A DNA stretch of 64,000 bases, taken from Calditrichaceae bacterium. Lineage in GTDB: Bacteria > Calditrichota > Calditrichia > RBG-13-44-9 > J075. The notes below the pieces were generated by a model. It saw only the letters and a program-made list of their open reading frames with translations. It was not told the origin of the DNA and made no database searches. Shown here piece by piece: positions 7,826 through 17,233 of the stretch. The stretch covers positions 1 to 64,000 of the forward strand of contig JABWBP010000053.1 of the NCBI GenBank assembly GCA_013360445.1. The letters are read 5' to 3'. The first letter of the stretch is position 1, and each line of letters begins with the position of its first letter. The position numbers and the translations under genes are program-made.

Positions 7826-8860
7826 TTAACCGATGTGAACCATTTGTGTTGTCTCGCTGGTCTGCTCGATAGAGACATCAATATCCATGAACCTGCGGAG
7901 AACATCTAAGTTGGTTTCAAAATGGGAGGTAGGCGGGAGGGTGGAAAAAGATCCGCCCCCGGCCAGGGCAAAGGGCAGCAGCAGTTGATCGGCGAGGTAC
8001 TGCCCCACCGCTGCGCCGGATTCCAAATAGTTTTGCGCGGCTTCCGCAGCCTGTGCGGCGACCTGCTCCGCGGCCACCCTTTTTTCGCCGAAGCCGGTGA
8101 AAATTTCCCGAACTTGCTCGCTAGCGATCTCGATGATGAGGACGTTACCGGGTCCTTGCGGGTTGAGTACTTCTTCTTCCGCCAACTGCTCTTTCTGCAG
8201 GGATAATTTTTCCGCCACCACCTTCAACTCCCGGCGGGCGACGTGCAGGGGTAATTGGGAAATTAGCGCTTTGGCGTTAATTCCAAGCAGTTTGCCTCGT
8301 TCCGGCAAATCGATGCGGTTGAGTTTCGAGATGGGCTGAATAACAACGCTGAATTTGCCTCCCCCGGCGGGATAAAACCCTGGCCTTTCTAATTTCGCGG
8401 AAACTCGCGCGCCCATGCGTTCCAGGAGGGGCAGAAATGCCTTTTGCAAAAAATCGAATGGCGGGGCGAAGGGATTGTGGGTGCCGCCTTCGAATACCAA
8501 ACGGGAAGGCGCGGGTGCGGTAAGCAGGGGGAGCAGAACAGTCTGCAGCACCAGGGTGGCGCTGCCGGCGCTGCCGATAGAGAAATGGCGGTTTCCCGGC
8601 GCGATCTCCCCGGGATAAAAGGTTAACGCTTGTTCTCCCAATTCCGGTTGCTTACCGGGAGAGGCGCCGCTCACCCCTGCCTGTCCGATTTGCGCTGCGG
8701 CCTTCAGGGCGGCCAGGTGCTGGCGGAGCAGGCCGGGTTTTTTCCGCCCGGCGCGGATATTCACAATCCGGAAGGGTTTTCCGGTGAGCAGCGAAAGGGT
8801 CAGGGAGGAGCGCAAAATTTGCCCGCCCCCTTCTCCCCGGCTTCCGTCGATGGTCAGCAT
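7826..8860 (-). CDS. rtcA: RNA 3'-terminal phosphate cyclase
   Basis: Converts RNA 3'-phosphate ends to 2',3'-cyclic phosphates using ATP through a covalent enzyme-AMP intermediate. At 344 residues it has the normal RtcA length. It begins MLTIDGSRGEGGGQILR, has the family motif RPGFYPAGGG mid-protein and VGQYLADQLLLPFALAGGG near the end, and keeps the catalytic histidine in TSHFETN. I chose the ATG at 8860 because GGAG lies just upstream and the family N-terminus starts there; the reading frame runs open further 5'. No rtcB ligase or rtcR regulator is adjacent. pdxH lies upstream in the same direction, 35 bases away. Confidence 0.95.
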   Translation of the reverse strand: MLTIDGSRGEGGGQILRSSLTLSLLTGKPFRIVNIRAGRKKPGLLRQHLAALKAAAQIGQAGVSGASPGKQPELGEQALTFYPGEIAPGNRHFSIGSAGSATLVLQTVLLPLLTAPAPSRLVFEGGTHNPFAPPFDFLQKAFLPLLERMGARVSAKLERPGFYPAGGGKFSVVIQPISKLNRIDLPERGKLLGINAKALISQLPLHVARRELKVVAEKLSLQKEQLAEEEVLNPQGPGNVLIIEIASEQVREIFTGFGEKRVAAEQVAAQAAEAAQNYLESGAAVGQYLADQLLLPFALAGGGSFSTLPPTSHFETNLDVLRRFMDIDVSIEQTSETTQMVHIG

Positions 8861-8895
8861 TCCGGTGCTCCTTTGGGGTGGTCGCAGAGCATATC

Positions 8896-9519
8896 TCAGG
8901 GCGAAAGCCGCTCGATCATCCACTCCCCGGCCGCAGATTTCCGGTAGCGCAGCCGGTCGTGCAGGCGGCTTTCCCGGCCCTGCCAGAATTCGAATATCTC
9001 CGGTATCACCCGGTAGCCGCCCCAATAGGGAGGCCGGGGAACTTCCGTGGTGGGAAATTTTTCGGCGACCTCCCGCAACCGCTCTTCCAGTGCGGCGCGG
9101 CCGGAGATGACCGCGCTCTGTTCCGAAGCCCAGGCTCCCAGGCGGCTTCCGAGCGGGCGGCTGCGAAAATACGCTTCGGATTCCTCCGCGCCGATTTTTT
9201 CCACCGCCCCTTCGATGCGCACCTGCCGGTCGAATTTATCCCACCAGAACAACAGGGCGGCGCGGGGATTTTCGCTTAGCTGCCGGCCTTTGCGGCTGGT
9301 GTAATTGCTGAAGAATACGAAACCGCATTCATCGAAGCTTTTGAGCAGCACCATTCGCACCGCGGGACGGCCCTGCCGGTCCGCCGTGGCCAGGGCCATG
9401 GCGTTGGGTTCTTCGAAATCCGCCCCGGCGGCATCCTCGAACCAGCGCCGGAATTGTTGAAAAGGATCGCGCAGGGCGGTGGATTCGTCTAATTCCCGGT
9501 GATGATATTCTTTACGCAT
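8896..9519 (-). CDS. pdxH: Pyridoxamine 5'-phosphate oxidase
   Basis: FMN-dependent oxidase that makes pyridoxal 5'-phosphate from pyridoxine or pyridoxamine phosphate in the cytoplasm. At 207 residues it has the usual length. It contains the FMN-binding split-barrel stretch [10 protein letters not shown] then [10 protein letters not shown], the substrate-site [11 protein letters not shown], and the C-terminal dimerisation part with [12 protein letters not shown]. It sits between rtcA and the HiPIP gene, all on the minus strand with short gaps, so they may share a transcript. A PdxJ-like protein that lacks catalytic residues is encoded far away at 62.7 kb. Confidence 0.95.
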   Translation of the reverse strand: MRKEYHHRELDESTALRDPFQQFRRWFEDAAGADFEEPNAMALATADRQGRPAVRMVLLKSFDECGFVFFSNYTSRKGRQLSENPRAALLFWWDKFDRQVRIEGAVEKIGAEESEAYFRSRPLGSRLGAWASEQSAVISGRAALEERLREVAEKFPTTEVPRPPYWGGYRVIPEIFEFWQGRESRLHDRLRYRKSAAGEWMIERLSP

Positions 9520-9528
9520 ATTTAAAGG

Positions 9529-9897
9529 TTAGGACGGCGGCATGGCCACCCAGGAAGTACAGTGTCCCTTGGGGTGAATCGGCCCTTTGATTACCTTGCA
9601 GCCTCCGCAGGCGGCCCCGCCTTCCGGCGCGACCCAGAATCCGCAGTTGTCGCAGAGCTTATCCGGGTAAGGAGATTCGGCGACATACTGGAAGGTTACA
9701 CGAAGCTGTTTTTCATCCGCGGTCAGGCCAGTCAAATCCGCGCAGGGATCTGCCTTCGCCGCCTGGCCGGAGCCCTGGGAAGCCGATTCTTCCTTCTTGC
9801 CGCAGGCGTTCAACAGGGAGGCAGCGCCGATTGCGCCGATCCCCAGGAGGGATACTTTCTCTAAAAATTCCCGTCGATTCATCTTGTCCTTCATCAT
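9529..9897 (-). CDS. High-potential iron-sulfur protein (HiPIP), Tat-exported
   Basis: 122 residues. The N-terminus has a twin-arginine leader (NRREFLEKVSLLG followed by a hydrophobic run and LLNACG, so possibly also lipidated). The mature part carries the HiPIP cysteine pattern CDNC, then CGGC, then a final Cys in HCTSW, which would hold a [4Fe-4S] cluster for high-potential periplasmic electron transfer. The start at 9897 has GGAG five bases upstream. It fits with the cytochromes and Rieske protein encoded elsewhere in the window as part of a rich periplasmic redox system. Confidence 0.9.
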   Translation of the reverse strand: MMKDKMNRREFLEKVSLLGIGAIGAASLLNACGKKEESASQGSGQAAKADPCADLTGLTADEKQLRVTFQYVAESPYPDKLCDNCGFWVAPEGGAACGGCKVIKGPIHPKGHCTSWVAMPPS

Positions 9898-9928
9898 ACC
9901 ACTCCGCGTTAAGGTTATTGATTTCCCC

Positions 9929-10732
9929 TCACGGCTTTTTGTAGTATTGCATCGCCTCCGGGATCAACTTATTAAGGTTGTTGATCCGGGTCTGGTCGGA
10001 GGGGTGAGTGCTGAGAAATTCCGGGGGAGCCTGGCCCTCTTTGCCAGATGACATTCTTTGCCAAAAATTGACCGATTCGTTCGGATCGTACCCGGCCATG
10101 GCCATAAAAATCAACCCCAGGTGATCGGCCTCGCTCTCCTGGGTGCGGCTGAAGGGTAGTAATACCCCTACCTGGCTGCCGACGCCGTAGGCGGTCATCC
10201 AGAGAGCCTGGGTTTCCTGGGGCTTATTTTGCAGCGCCACCGCCAGCGCCACCCCACCCATCTGGGCAACCAACTGCTGGCTCATGCGCTCGTTCCCGTG
10301 CTCGGCGATGGCGTGGGCAATTTCATGCCCCATCACCACGGCCAGGCCGGTTTCCGTTTGGGCAATCGGTAAAATTCCGGTGTAAACCACTACTTTTCCA
10401 CCCGGCATGCACCAGGCATTCACGTCTTCGCTTTCCACCAAATTGAACTCCCAGCGATAATCTTTTAGCTGCTCGCTCAAGCCTTTCTGGGCAAAATAGT
10501 CCTCCACGGCCTTTTGAATTCTTTCCCCGGCCCGTTTGACCATGGCGGTTTGCTGCTGGTTGGCGCTTACTTTATTGGTTTTCAGGAACTCGCCATACTG
10601 CTGGTAGCTCATCGCCAGCATCTCGGATTGGGGGATCAAACTAAGCTGCTTCCGGCCGGTTATGGGAACAGTGCTGCAGTATATCAACAACAGCGCCAGA
10701 AGCAATGCCGCAAAATTTCGATGTCTCCGCAT
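9929..10732 (-). CDS. M48-family metalloprotease lipoprotein
   Basis: 267 residues. The N-terminus is basic then hydrophobic and ends at LLIYCS, a probable lipobox, so the protein is likely anchored in the periplasm. The zinc site is HEIAHAIAEHG, with the third ligand in the downstream ESEADHLG, followed by the Ste24/M48 hallmark STHPSDQTRI. Relatives (LoiP, BepA) degrade or quality-control outer-membrane proteins; that role is inferred. The ATG at 10732 follows GGAGG. It is 31 bases upstream of the HiPIP gene and may be cotranscribed with it. Confidence 0.92.
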   Translation of the reverse strand: MRRHRNFAALLLALLLIYCSTVPITGRKQLSLIPQSEMLAMSYQQYGEFLKTNKVSANQQQTAMVKRAGERIQKAVEDYFAQKGLSEQLKDYRWEFNLVESEDVNAWCMPGGKVVVYTGILPIAQTETGLAVVMGHEIAHAIAEHGNERMSQQLVAQMGGVALAVALQNKPQETQALWMTAYGVGSQVGVLLPFSRTQESEADHLGLIFMAMAGYDPNESVNFWQRMSSGKEGQAPPEFLSTHPSDQTRINNLNKLIPEAMQYYKKP

Positions 10733-10926
10733 AGCAATTTCCTCCTGTGAATATGGTCGAATGCAGAGATTAAATTACAGCACGGAAGAGAAATTTCCAA
10801 ATACGGATTCGTTTTTGCAGACGCGATCCAGCGGGGCAAAGATTGCACCTGGCGGCAATAAAACGGCTTTCCTTTAACTGTGCCAGAAGGTATATTGGGC
10901 AGCTTTTATTTAATCAGGAGGCTGAG

Positions 10927-11757
10927 ATGCAAATTTTCGTGTATGTGGCGGCAAAGGATTTCTCAGGTGAGTACCGCACCCGGCGGCGCTGCCGGCTGGC
11001 GGTTTGGCTCTGCTTGCTGGCGGTCATGGTTTGCGGCGCTCCGCTCCACTCCCAGGAGCAGGCCCGCCCGCTTTCTGCGAATGGAACCGATCCCACGGAA
11101 GCGCGCTCCCGCTTTGATGCAAATATCGGCAGAATCGACCTCCTCTCCGCAGGCTATATTTTCGAAATATCCGCCGGCGGGGATCTTGCATTCTCCCGCC
11201 GGGGCAGCGTGGGGGTTTCGGCCCCGCTGGTTTACGCCGATTTCCCTTCCGGCACTACCACCGAAATCGGCGATATTACCTTCAACGCCCTGGCCTCCGT
11301 GATCCAGAAACCGCAGGCATCGACATTTCGCTCCCTGGCCATCGGCGCGGATTTTGTTTTGGAGAACGGGGACGTGGAGGCGGGCACCGGCTTCGGGCAG
11401 AATATTATTGCGCCCTACCTGGCGGCCTCCTTTTATCCCGGGGAAGGATTCATGCTGGCTCCCCTCATCAAGGATTTTATTTCCCTGGAGGAAGATGAGA
11501 GCGGCCGCAGCATTCACGATCTCAGCCTGCGCTTGCTCACGGTGTTCAGCTTCGAAAGCGGTTTCTGGCTGAACCTGACCCCGGAGTTAATTGTGGATTT
11601 GAACGGCGACCAGAAAAACCTCTATACCCTTCGCGCCACGTTCGGCAAGATGATTAATAAGAACGTGGGCTTTGCGGGGGACGTGATTTACCAGATCGCC
11701 GGGGAGAAGCGTTATGACTACCTGGCCCGGCTGAATATGCGCTATTTGTTTCAATAA
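10927..11757 (+). CDS. Predicted outer-membrane beta-barrel protein
   Basis: 276 residues from the ATG at 10927, which has CAGGAGG upstream. An earlier in-frame ATG at 10843 lacks such a site. A signal peptide follows a basic start (RTRRRCRLAVWLCLLAVMVC, then LHSQ). The rest is a series of amphipathic strands ending in an aromatic residue (NMRYLFQ), as in small barrels of the phenol-degradation 'MetA-pathway' or transporter type. I do not recognise a specific function. It overlaps the end of the convergent permease gene by seven bases. Confidence 0.75.
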   Translation: MQIFVYVAAKDFSGEYRTRRRCRLAVWLCLLAVMVCGAPLHSQEQARPLSANGTDPTEARSRFDANIGRIDLLSAGYIFEISAGGDLAFSRRGSVGVSAPLVYADFPSGTTTEIGDITFNALASVIQKPQASTFRSLAIGADFVLENGDVEAGTGFGQNIIAPYLAASFYPGEGFMLAPLIKDFISLEEDESGRSIHDLSLRLLTVFSFESGFWLNLTPELIVDLNGDQKNLYTLRATFGKMINKNVGFAGDVIYQIAGEKRYDYLARLNMRYLFQ

Positions 11758-13127
11758 AGAGGGGAGTTCTTCTTCCAATAAAAATAGAATGGCGTTCCGC
11801 TCAACACAATCAATACCCCAGCCAGGGCCCCCAGCGGTTGATGATATAATGTATTGCCCATTAGCCAGGCGGAAATCCCCAGGTAAATGAGCGCGATAAC
11901 CGGGTAACCCCAGGCGTGGTAAACTGTGGCCGGCTCCCCCTCGCGGACCGCCCGGCGGCGCAGAATAAACAGGGCGATCCCGGACAAAAAAGAAAAAAGC
12001 ACCATGACAAAGACCGTATAGGTGAGCAACTGGTCAAAAGTGCCGGCTAAAATCAAAACCGTTGCCCAGCAGAACTGCAGCCACAGGGAGTTGGCCGGCG
12101 CCCGGTAGCGGGGATGTAAACGGCCGGCCGGGTTGAAAAAAAGGCCCTCGCGCGCCATGGCAAAATACACCCGCGAGCCGGAAAGAATCGTGGCGTTCAG
12201 GGAGCTGAGCACCATTAACATAATGATCAGCGAAAACAGCAAACTGGTATTCTTTCCGAACAATATGGCGAGGGTGCGATACCCGATTTCCACGGTTCCG
12301 GGCATTTCCCGCAGCGGCTGCGCGTATAAATAAACCGCATTCATCAAAATATAGAGCGCGGCCACCAGCCCTACCGCCATTCCCATGGCCGCGGGAATAT
12401 TTTTCCGGGGATTTTTGATCTCTTCGGCGATATAAACCAGCACGGTCCAGCCGGAATAGGTAAACAGCACTCCCACCAGGGCTACCCCCAACATAGAAAT
12501 CTCTCCCGGGCTGAAATGATCGGGTAAGAAAGGCCGGAAGTGGGCCGGGTTCCCCCTGCCGGATAAAAACCCGGCAACGATGATCGCCAGGAGCGTGATG
12601 ATCCCCAGCACCGTGGTCGCGTTTTGAAATCCCGCTCCCTTGCGGATGCCGCGGCTGTTCAATAAGGTCAATAAAAACGCTACCAGCAGCGCGACCGGCT
12701 TCAGAAGGGAAAGCTCCGCTCCCAACAGCGGAATCCGCCAGGTCATTTGGGGGAGATCGCCCGGCAAAATTCGCACAAAATATGCGGCAAAGCCTATCGC
12801 AATCGTGGCAATCGACCCGCTGTAAGTAACCGTAAAGGTGGACCAGCCGAACAGGAAACCGGCCAGGGGGTGATAGGCGTGCTTCAAGAAGAGGTAATCT
12901 CCCCCGGCGCGGGGAAAGCGGCTGGAAAGCTCTGCATAGGTCAGCGCGCCGCAGAAGGCATATATCCCGCCTAAAATCCACACCAGGAATAATCCCGCGG
13001 GCGAGTGCAGGTGCTGGGCATTGAAACCGGTGGTGGTGAAAATACCGATGCCGATCATGTTTCCCATGATCATCATAGCGGCATCGAAACGGTTGAGAGA
13101 GCGCGGAAGTCTTGCCGGAGGCGTCAT
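11751..13127 (-). CDS. APC-family amino-acid permease
   Basis: 458 residues with about 12 membrane segments. The N-terminus has the family glycine-rich motif MGNMIGIGIFTTTG in the first helix, which binds the substrate carboxylate and amine groups. The chosen ATG at 13127 starts MTPPARLPRSL; the frame is open another 195 bases upstream but that part is not family-like and runs into the divergent gene. It resembles the LAT/Bacteroidota permease subgroup. The substrate is not predictable. Confidence 0.9.
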   Translation of the reverse strand: MTPPARLPRSLNRFDAAMMIMGNMIGIGIFTTTGFNAQHLHSPAGLFLVWILGGIYAFCGALTYAELSSRFPRAGGDYLFLKHAYHPLAGFLFGWSTFTVTYSGSIATIAIGFAAYFVRILPGDLPQMTWRIPLLGAELSLLKPVALLVAFLLTLLNSRGIRKGAGFQNATTVLGIITLLAIIVAGFLSGRGNPAHFRPFLPDHFSPGEISMLGVALVGVLFTYSGWTVLVYIAEEIKNPRKNIPAAMGMAVGLVAALYILMNAVYLYAQPLREMPGTVEIGYRTLAILFGKNTSLLFSLIIMLMVLSSLNATILSGSRVYFAMAREGLFFNPAGRLHPRYRAPANSLWLQFCWATVLILAGTFDQLLTYTVFVMVLFSFLSGIALFILRRRAVREGEPATVYHAWGYPVIALIYLGISAWLMGNTLYHQPLGALAGVLIVLSGTPFYFYWKKNSPLY

Positions 13128-13215
13128 AAGTGTTGCAATCCCGTGCGAAAATTCGTATTTGATTATTCTTATCTTTTGTCTATATTTCTCAAGACCGGAA
13201 AAGTATAAAACGTTG

Positions 13216-13656
13216 ATGAGAGCCGAAAGACGAAAAATAAATTCAAACCGGGAAGAATTGGTTATCTCCAGCGAGTTTGCCAACTTGCCCAAAGTAGAAG
13301 AATTTACCGTCGCCTTCTGCAAAAAAGCCCGTTTGGCCGAGGATCAAAGCGATAATATGGCCATCGCCATTACCGAGTTGGTGAACAATGCCATTATCCA
13401 TGCCAACAAGCACGATCCCCGGAAGTCCGTGACCATCCGGGTGTGTTATGAGCCCAATTGCGTGATCGTTTCCGTGATCGATGAAGGCGGGGGGTTTGAT
13501 CCCGATCAGGTGGCGAATCCCACCGATCCTCAAAATCTCTGGAAACAAAACGGGCGGGGCATCTTCCTGGTGCGCAATTTAATCGACGAAGTGGAGATCA
13601 ACTCCTCGCCGAAGGGCACCGAGGTGGTGTTGACGGAGTATCATCCAGACAAATAG
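13216..13656 (+). CDS. RsbW/SpoIIAB-like anti-sigma serine kinase (HATPase_c)
   Basis: 146 residues, a stand-alone GHKL ATPase domain. The N-box is AIAITELVNNAIIHAN, the G1 box is VIDEGGGFDP and the G2 region is NGRGIFLVRNLID. Proteins of this size are usually serine kinases that bind sigma factors or anti-anti-sigma partners in partner-switching systems. No STAS partner or sigma gene is directly adjacent; rpoD lies 1.5 kb downstream. The ATG at 13216 is preferred over the 5' open frame, which overlaps the divergent permease promoter. Confidence 0.88.
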   Translation: MRAERRKINSNREELVISSEFANLPKVEEFTVAFCKKARLAEDQSDNMAIAITELVNNAIIHANKHDPRKSVTIRVCYEPNCVIVSVIDEGGGFDPDQVANPTDPQNLWKQNGRGIFLVRNLIDEVEINSSPKGTEVVLTEYHPDK

Positions 13657-13667
13657 ATGGTTTTTTC

Positions 13668-13811
13668 GTTACTATTCAGCCACCAAGACGCGAAGGCCCT
13701 AAGGTTTCACATAAGTTTGAAGAAAAATAATACCGTTTATGCCGGTTACTATGAATTGATAGCCACTTTGTGTAGCTTTGTGCCTTAGAGACTTTGTGGC
13801 TGAAGAGTAAC
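13668..13811. mobile_element. MITE-like element, GTTACTATTCAG family, divergent copy
   Basis: The left end GTTACTATTCAGCCAC and right end GTGGCTGAAGAGTAAC are inverted. Flanks GTTTTTTC (13660-13667) and GCTTTTTC (13812-13819) match at 7 of 8 bases, consistent with an old 8-bp target duplication. Arms carry AAGACGCGAAGG / CTTTGTGCCTTAG-type words. No coding capacity. Confidence 0.8.
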
Positions 13812-14070
13812 GCTTTTTCCTTTACAGCTTTCCCTGATTATCCCAAAATCTTAATATTTTTTTATTGGAATTTTTCCGGCGAAATGTGTTAAATTACCCG
13901 GCTTTAAAAAAATGGCTTTCCGGGCAGGAAGTCAAGTTTCGGCAAAGCGCGCCGATGACTTTTTATCGGAAATCAGAAAAACCGGCAGTGAAGGTAAGAA
14001 AAAGCGGGGAATCAGTAACCTTTTTCAGGCGGTTTCATCAAACGGGTGCTTTTTTGGGGAAAGGGCTGCG

Positions 14071-15171
14071 GTGAAGAAAAACGGATTGATACCCATTCAC
14101 TTTCGCAGATATATCGGAATCATTCTACTTATCAGCGGTCTGCTGTTCGAGCTCGGGGGAGAGAACGGAAATAGCGACAGCCTGGTTATTCTTGCTTCCG
14201 GGGATACCATGTTGGGTTCCTGGGCGGAAATAACCATTCCGGACAGCGGGTTCGCCTATCCCTTCCAGTATTTGACCGCCTATACCACAACGGCGGATAT
14301 TTTTTTTACCAACTTAGAAGCGCCCTTCGGCAGCGGGGGAACCCCGTTCGACAAGAAATATACCTTCCGGGTGAAACCGGAAATGATTCGGGTGCTGTTA
14401 GCCGGAAAAATCAACCTGGTAAGCCTGGCCAACAACCACACCATGGATTTCGGGCCATCCTGCTTGCAGCAGACCCGGGAATTGCTGGATGAACACGGGA
14501 TTCGCCACGCCGGGGCGGGGCGCAACCGCAAGGAAGCGCGCCAGCCGGCCATTATGGAGGTGAAGGGCAAGAAAATCGGCTTCCTGTCCTACAGCCTCAC
14601 TTTCCCGGAGGAATTCTGGGCCACGGATACCAGCGCCGGCACCTGTTTCCCTTACGAATCCTTTGTTTTCAAAGACGTGGCGCGTTTGGACAGCACGGTT
14701 GATTTTGTGATCGTCTCCTGCCACTGGGGCCAGGAGCTGATGCAGACCCCGAAACCCTACCAGGTCAACCTCGCCCGCCGGCTCATCGACCACGGGGCGG
14801 ATTTGATCCTGGGGCACCATCCCCACGTGCTGCAAGGGATCGAATTTTACAAAGACCGGCTGATCGCCTATTCCCTGGGAAATTTTATCTTCGGTTCTTA
14901 CAGCGAGAGCGCAAAAGAGAGCATTTTGCTAAGAATTACCCTGCAATCTGCCGATATTAGCACTGTGCAGGCAATACCGATTAACGTTTATAACAAGGAG
15001 GTCGATTTCCGGCCGGCGCCGTTGCAGGGAGAGGCAAAAGAAGCATTCCTGCATCGCTGGATTCGATTATCGTCGGAACTGAATTCCACCCCCATCGGTA
15101 TCAATAGCGACGGATTTATGAGTAGCAGTAAAACAGACAAAATGGCAGAAACTCTAAACCTTTATCAATAG
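14071..15171 (+). CDS. CapA/PgsA-type metallophosphatase-fold protein
   Basis: 366 residues from the GTG at 14071, which follows GGGGAAAGG and opens a signal anchor ([20 protein letters not shown]). An in-frame ATG at 13912 would add 53 residues of unusual sequence. The calcineurin-like CapA motifs are all present: [47 protein letters not shown] and [10 protein letters not shown]. Relatives take part in capsule or poly-gamma-glutamate synthesis, but the biochemical role is not settled and no capsule genes are nearby. It ends 16 bases before rpoD. Confidence 0.88.
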   Translation: MKKNGLIPIHFRRYIGIILLISGLLFELGGENGNSDSLVILASGDTMLGSWAEITIPDSGFAYPFQYLTAYTTTADIFFTNLEAPFGSGGTPFDKKYTFRVKPEMIRVLLAGKINLVSLANNHTMDFGPSCLQQTRELLDEHGIRHAGAGRNRKEARQPAIMEVKGKKIGFLSYSLTFPEEFWATDTSAGTCFPYESFVFKDVARLDSTVDFVIVSCHWGQELMQTPKPYQVNLARRLIDHGADLILGHHPHVLQGIEFYKDRLIAYSLGNFIFGSYSESAKESILLRITLQSADISTVQAIPINVYNKEVDFRPAPLQGEAKEAFLHRWIRLSSELNSTPIGINSDGFMSSSKTDKMAETLNLYQ

Positions 15172-15187
15172 GAGGGATTGGCAGAGA

Positions 15188-16036
15188 ATGGCAAGAGGGT
15201 CCATAAGTCGTGCAAGCCAATCATTGGATAAGTATCTCCAGGAGATCGGGGAAGTGCCCCTGTTGACGCCGGAAGAAGAGATCGAGCTGGCGCAGCGCAT
15301 CAAACAAAATGACCAGGACGCCCTGGAGAAGCTGACCAAGGCGAACCTGCGTTTCGTGGTCAGCGTGGCCAAGCAGTATCAAAACCAGGGGCTTTCGCTG
15401 GGGGATTTGATCAACGAAGGCAATTTGGGGCTGATCAAGGCTGCCAAACGGTTCGACGAAACCCGGGGATTCAAATTCATCTCCTATGCGGTGTGGTGGA
15501 TTCGCCAGTCGATTTTGCAGGCCCTGGCGGAGCAGTCCCGGGTGGTGCGGCTACCCTTGAATCGCGTGGGCGCGCTCAACAAAATCGGAAAAGCCTATTC
15601 CGCACTGGAACAGGAATTCGAACGGGAGCCCAGCGCCAGCGAGATCGCGGAGCAGTTGGAAATGACCGATTTCGAAGTGGCCGACACCCTGAAAATCTCT
15701 GGCCGGCACCTGTCCATGGATGCGCCTTTTAGCAACAGCGAAGACAACCGCCTGTTGGACGTCATCCAGAATGACCACCAGCCGCCTCCCGATTCCGATT
15801 TGATGGGCGAGTCGCTGAAAATCGAGATCGAACGCGCCCTGGCCACCCTCACCAAGCGGGAAGCCGAAGTGGTGCGGCTCTATTTCGGTCTGGGGCAGGA
15901 ACATCCCCTCACCCTGGAAGAGATCGGGGAACGGTTTAACCTGACCCGGGAGCGGGTGCGGCAGATCAAGGAGAAAGCGATCCGCCGCCTGCGCCACGCC
16001 TCCCGCAGCCGAACCCTGCGCGCGTTCTTGGGATGA
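15188..16036 (+). CDS. rpoD: Primary RNA polymerase sigma factor, short Bacteroidota-like form
   Basis: 282 residues. Region 1.2 is [15 protein letters not shown], region 2 is [20 protein letters not shown] through [15 protein letters not shown], region 3 follows, and region 4.2 has [20 protein letters not shown] for -35 recognition. It lacks the long acidic region 1.1 and non-conserved insert of proteobacterial RpoD, as in Bacteroidota and relatives. The complete region set and strong 4.2 match support the housekeeping sigma. It is followed by a clear terminator. Confidence 0.93.
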   Translation: MARGSISRASQSLDKYLQEIGEVPLLTPEEEIELAQRIKQNDQDALEKLTKANLRFVVSVAKQYQNQGLSLGDLINEGNLGLIKAAKRFDETRGFKFISYAVWWIRQSILQALAEQSRVVRLPLNRVGALNKIGKAYSALEQEFEREPSASEIAEQLEMTDFEVADTLKISGRHLSMDAPFSNSEDNRLLDVIQNDHQPPPDSDLMGESLKIEIERALATLTKREAEVVRLYFGLGQEHPLTLEEIGERFNLTRERVRQIKEKAIRRLRHASRSRTLRAFLG

Positions 16037-16070
16037 TTTCCAACCTCAATGATCCGGCGATAAACTTTAT

Positions 16071-16100
16071 AACGCCCGGCAAATCCCTGCCGGGCGTTTT
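16071..16100 (+). terminator. Rho-independent terminator after rpoD
   Basis: AACGCCCGGC pairs with GCCGGGCGTT around a short loop and ends in TTTT. Confidence 0.9.
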
Positions 16101-16169
16101 CTTTCCGGGAACGATAACGCTCCGGCAGGCGACAAATTATTGACCGAAGGATAATAGCCCCCGGCTTTA

Positions 16170-16358
16170 CTGGCAGAATAATTATCCGGCAGAATGATCT
16201 ATACGCGTTCAGGGTTATTTGTGAGGTTTTTTGTTGACGGAGGGCAAAGCTTCATTTTTACACGTGTGCAGTGCAAAGCTGAAGCTTTGCACTCCGATCA
16301 AAACGCAACTAGTAACCCTTACCAGTAAATGGTTCTGCCAATCAATCATTCTGCCGTA
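16170..16358. repeat. Nested inverted repeats in the rpoD-alkD spacer
   Basis: The outer arms are built from GGCAGAATGAT / ATCATTCTGCC words (16170-16199 and 16331-16357). Inside them lies a second palindrome (16243-16294, GCAAAGCTTC ... GAAGCTTTGC). The whole 16101-16429 spacer has no gene. Confidence 0.7.
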
Positions 16359-16429
16359 AAAATGTGGGAAAGTTGGAGCTTCATACGCAACATACGCAAC
16401 CCTGGCTAACGTAAATCAGGCGCCCGACC

Positions 16430-17113
16430 ATGCAATACGAAGAGATTTTGAAGCATTTACACTCCCGCGCCAACCCGGAAAACGTGCAGGGCATGGCGCG
16501 TTACGGCATCCGCCCGGCAAATCCGCTGGGCATTTCCATGCCGGAGCTGCGCGCCCTGGCAAAGCAGATCGGCAAGAACCACGAGCTGGCCTTGCAGCTC
16601 TGGACATCCGGCATCCATGAAGCGCGCATCCTCGCCTGCCTGGTGGAACTTCCCGCGGCGGTGACGGAAGCGCAGATGGAGGATTGGGTGAAGGATTTCG
16701 ATTCCTGGGACGTGTGCGACCAGTGCTGCGGGAATTTGTTCGACCGCACCGCGCTGGCGTATCAAAAAGCTGCGGAGTGGAGCGCCCGGGAGGAGGAATT
16801 CGTCAAGCGGGCCGGTTTTGCGCTGATCGCCTGGCTGGCCTTGCACGACAAAAAGGCCGGGGACGCCCCTTTTTTGGAATTCCTCCCCCTCATCCGCCGC
16901 GAGTCAGTCGATCCGCGCAATTTTGTAAAAAAAGCGGTCAACTGGGCTTTGCGCCACATCGGCAAGCGCAATCTGCGCCTGAACCGGGCGGCCATCCAAA
17001 CCGCCCGGGAAATCCTGGAAATCGACGCCAAATCCGCAAAGTGGATTGCCGCGGATGCGTTGAAGGAGCTGACCTCGGAGAAGGTGCAGGAACGGGTGAA
17101 GCGTGATGCGTAA
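16430..17113 (+). CDS. DNA alkylation repair protein, AlkD-like
   Basis: 227 residues made of HEAT-like helical repeats, the fold of AlkC/AlkD glycosylases that excise N3- and N7-alkylated bases without base flipping. The active-site segment DFDSWDVCDQ carries the Trp and Asp used by AlkD, and the RALAKQIGK and VKKAVNWALRHIG helices match the family. The stop codon lies within the following word-repeat hairpin, so the last residues (KRDA) are encoded by repeat sequence. It is convergent with pyrF. Confidence 0.9.
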   Translation: MQYEEILKHLHSRANPENVQGMARYGIRPANPLGISMPELRALAKQIGKNHELALQLWTSGIHEARILACLVELPAAVTEAQMEDWVKDFDSWDVCDQCCGNLFDRTALAYQKAAEWSAREEEFVKRAGFALIAWLALHDKKAGDAPFLEFLPLIRRESVDPRNFVKKAVNWALRHIGKRNLRLNRAAIQTAREILEIDAKSAKWIAADALKELTSEKVQERVKRDA

Positions 17114-17233
17114 CTGGTGATGCGTGAAGCGTAATGCGTAATAAAAACGAAATACCTGCCTGAATGCATGGCAGGCAGGCGCAATACGAATTACGAGTTA
17201 CGTTTTACGCATTACGCCTCGCGCATCACGCCT
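17100..17233. repeat. Word-repeat inverted repeat filling the alkD-pyrF convergent junction
   Basis: The left arm (GTGATGCGTAACTGG, GCGTAATGCGTAAT) and right arm (ATTACGAGTTACG, ACGCATTACGCCTC) are complementary. A second perfect hairpin (CCTGCC ... GGCAGG) sits in the centre. The element contains the alkD stop and abuts the pyrF stop, so it probably acts as a two-way terminator. Confidence 0.8.
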
